Of a stretch of 64,000 nucleotides of DNA, positions 62,326 to 64,000 are shown one piece after another. Position 1 is the first letter of the stretch, and each line of letters starts with the position of its first letter. The notes under the pieces were generated by a model. The model made no database searches, was not told where the DNA came from, and was given only the letters and a program-made list of their open reading frames with translations. The position numbers were made by a program, and so were the translations under genes. This DNA comes from Mesostigma viride (Eukaryota; Streptophyta; Mesostigmatophyceae; Mesostigmatales; Mesostigmataceae), in assembly GCA_009746045.1 (NCBI GenBank), contig RPFO01000132.1, forward strand, positions 350,517 to 414,516, written 5' to 3'.

Positions 62326-63103
62326 TTATCTTTTCCTCGTTTGTTTCTTCCCCTTCCCGGACTCGCATTCATAAGCGACGTCCGCCATCCCCAAACGATG
62401 CAAAATTTTGTTGGAGCTCTGCATCTTCTCCAACAGTTCTTGATCCGATTCCTCCTTTGCACGACGCGCTTCTCTGCCTTCGCCTTTGCGGCCTCCACAT
62501 CTGCATCTATATCCGCCTTCACCACCATCCTGATCAAACGGTCCCGCTCCTCAGGCCTCTTCGGCAGTCCCACCGGCTCTGCGGCAAAGAAGAGCTCCAA
62601 AATATCCTTGTGCAGTCTTTTGCTTCCACAAATCCTAGCTGCGTCATCAAGGTGTACGCGCATTCCGCGCCACACCCTGCAAGGAATCCCCCATGGTAAC
62701 GTTATGCCCATGAGCAAACCCGTACGCGCTGTCCCCCTCTGCCAAAATCTCGAGTCTGCCTGTCGAGGCGCACCAGCTCAACTTTCCGTTCCCCAGTGTG
62801 CGTTGCCGTGAAGTGGAGGACCGAGCGTGTCATTCCGGTCTTCCCCATCAACATCTGCAAACTTGCTACGTATGCGATCCCACGAGCGCACACGTCCTCC
62901 AACTTCTCGGCAAAAGGTAGATGTGTCTTGCAATACACATCCAATCCCTCCAGTGGTCTATCACATCTAAGAAATCCACACCCCCCGTATGGATCCTTGG
63001 CATGTTGGTACTCGAGGTCGTGCTCTTGTAGGAACTTATAATGTTCCGCGCACAGTCCCTCGACCCTTACGGGCTCCGTACAGATTTTGCATTTCGTTGC
63101 CAT
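62326..63103 (-). CDS. Zinc-knuckle protein of unknown function
   Basis: The start is chosen at ATG 63103 (MATKCKICTEPVRVEGLCAE). Two knuckles are visible: CKICTEPVRVEGLCAEH (C-x2-C-x9-C-x2-H) and CGFLRCDRPLEGLDVYCKTH (C-x4-C-x10-C-x2-H). The GLC-x2-HY style recalls small zinc modules beside HNH nucleases, but no HNH motif follows. Two single-base gaps (G5 run at 62737-62733, and near 62460) interrupt the frame. With both allowed the gene is exactly 260 codons, passing through VHLDDAARICGSKRLHKDIL and DQELLEKMQSSNKILHRLGM to GKKQTRKR and tandem TAA stops. The C-terminal half is helical and charged. Likely nucleic-acid or protein binding; function unknown. Confidence 0.6.
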
Positions 63104-63306
63104 TGCGCAATTGCCATGAGTCCCATACAGCAGCCATTGTATAACAGGGGCAATGAGCACCGTCAGACCCCCCTGGCGTCTTTCTCACACAATTCTCAAT
63201 CTAGTCTTTTTGTGCAATAATATGTTGGTTCCAAAGGAGGTCCGTTCAAAGAAGTTTTATGAGACAAAATAAATTAGTTTCAATTACACGCATCAGATTA
63301 ATCAAA
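63104..63306. other. Short spacer between the two right-hand minus-strand genes
   Basis: Probable upstream region of the zinc-knuckle gene. No TATA-like or other element was identified with confidence. Confidence 0.3.
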
Positions 63307-63867
63307 TCATATTTTCTCCCTCTCTTTCTTACTGAGCAATTCTGTCCATCCTGCCCCTCTTTGCCGGCTTCTCATCAATCTCCTCATCAAAATCACACAC
63401 ACGTCTAATCTGCTGTCTAATCTGCTCTCTACCAACCCCCCTTGCGCATCAGGTCTTTCACCTCCCCCTTCAAGAGCGCTGTCACGAGTCGCCGCGCACT
63501 CATACGCGGACTCCGTGGCCAGGTCCCTTCCCATATCATGCCACACTTTGGCCGTTGGACAGTCGGGATGGTCTCCCATGTAAGCCCACACATGCCTTGG
63601 CGGCTTGTCCTCTCCGCCTATCCCCTCTCCAGGTCGCATCTGTCCCACCTCCTCTATCACCCACTCTGCATCACGCAGCATGAATCGAGGCTTCTTGTCA
63701 ACATAGTACAAGACCAAAACCATGTTGTTGGGCCAAGGCTTCCACTTTTTCGTCACGATGTGACGGTCAATCGTCATCAGCCCGCTCTCGATTTCGGCAA
63801 ACAACGCCCCCCATACGTCAGAATGCTTGGGACAGAACCACTCGCTGTCCGTCGGCATCCTTCCCAT
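63307..63867 (-). CDS. Hypothetical protein, possible zinc knuckle at N-terminus
   Basis: As read, 186 codons from ATG 63867: MGRMPTDSEWFCPKHSDVWG, MTIDRHIVTKKWKPWPNNMV, LVLYYVDKKPRFMLRDAEWV, HVWAYMGDHPDCPTAKVW. An overlapping upstream frame encodes CEHPDCEWEG, which with FCPKH would make a C-x4-C-x13-C-x2-H knuckle like those in the neighbouring gene, so the true start may lie upstream of 63867. At a G5 run (63468-63464) an alternative frame gives LEGEVKDLMRKGGW and a stop at 63431-63429, which looks more natural than the Arg/Leu-rich tail of the as-read frame. Function not recognised. Confidence 0.5.
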   Translation of the reverse strand: MGRMPTDSEWFCPKHSDVWGALFAEIESGLMTIDRHIVTKKWKPWPNNMVLVLYYVDKKPRFMLRDAEWVIEEVGQMRPGEGIGGEDKPPRHVWAYMGDHPDCPTAKVWHDMGRDLATESAYECAATRDSALEGGGERPDAQGGLVESRLDSRLDVCVILMRRLMRSRQRGAGWTELLSKKEREKI

Positions 63868-63954
63868 TCACAATCCGGATGTTCGCATCGAATGGGGTCC
63901 ATCTGTGCACATCGATATTTTTACCCACCCGCAAACGCACGCATTCAGCAGGGT

Positions 63955-64000
63955 CAACGGCCGTTGGCCCTGTTTAAATTCCACACACCCCCAACGGCCG
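63955..64000. repeat. Further CCAACGGCCG palindrome copies at the window edge
   Basis: TCAACGGCCGTTGGCCC at about 63955-63971 and CCCCAACGGCCG at the very end repeat the core of the 46-bp arrays, suggesting that another array or intron starts here. Confidence 0.7.

Overview
This window looks like nuclear DNA of a flagellated green alga (chlorophyte). Four things point that way: GC-rich coding exons with consensus GT-AG introns (several GTGCGT and GTACGT donors), a gene for a ciliary doublet-microtubule protein of the Rib72/EFHC1 family, a UGUAA-type poly(A) signal, and a decayed piece of plastid rpoB. No prokaryotic gene organisation is visible. Most of the window is tandem repeat, and much of that repeat lies inside introns, so the genes had to be assembled from short exons joined by matching splice phase.

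Layout. (1) 246-13780, minus strand: six exons of a Rib72/EFHC1-like gene (about 626 residues without the missing first exon). Its introns hold a 460-copy GTT array, a 34-bp minisatellite, a 5.5-kb 51-bp minisatellite and, just upstream of the first visible exon, a GGGA array. (2) 16431-39318, plus strand: five short, phase-compatible exons of a 173-residue coiled-coil protein resembling the Nnf1/PMF1 kinetochore family. One of its introns is about 20 kb and is almost entirely a 29-bp satellite (18489-36373). (3) 40081-49534: a transposon graveyard. It holds a long hairpin, a 1.9-kb TTAA-flanked element inside a LINE tail, a LINE inside a LINE, a second LINE with a broken catalytic motif, and two hAT transposase fragments in opposite orientation. 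(4) 50100-60459, minus strand: a four-exon gene of unknown family (about 1,550 residues if single-base gaps are allowed for). Two of its introns carry arrays of a 46-bp repeat built around the 14-bp palindrome CCAACGGCCGTTGG, and one also carries a 4.2-kb GGACAA array. (5) 60460-64000: a possible small CxxC exon, a plastid rpoB fragment, and two further minus-strand genes of unknown function, at least one with Cys/His zinc knuckles. The palindrome reappears at the right edge.

The genes do not form an operon or an obvious pathway. The unifying theme is repeat expansion inside transcription units. One minisatellite appears to have been seeded from an exon/donor junction and carries a donor-like site in every unit. 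Reading-frame breaks in the 50-63 kb genes are nearly all consistent with single missing bases, often in G/C runs, which suggests assembly deletions rather than dead genes.
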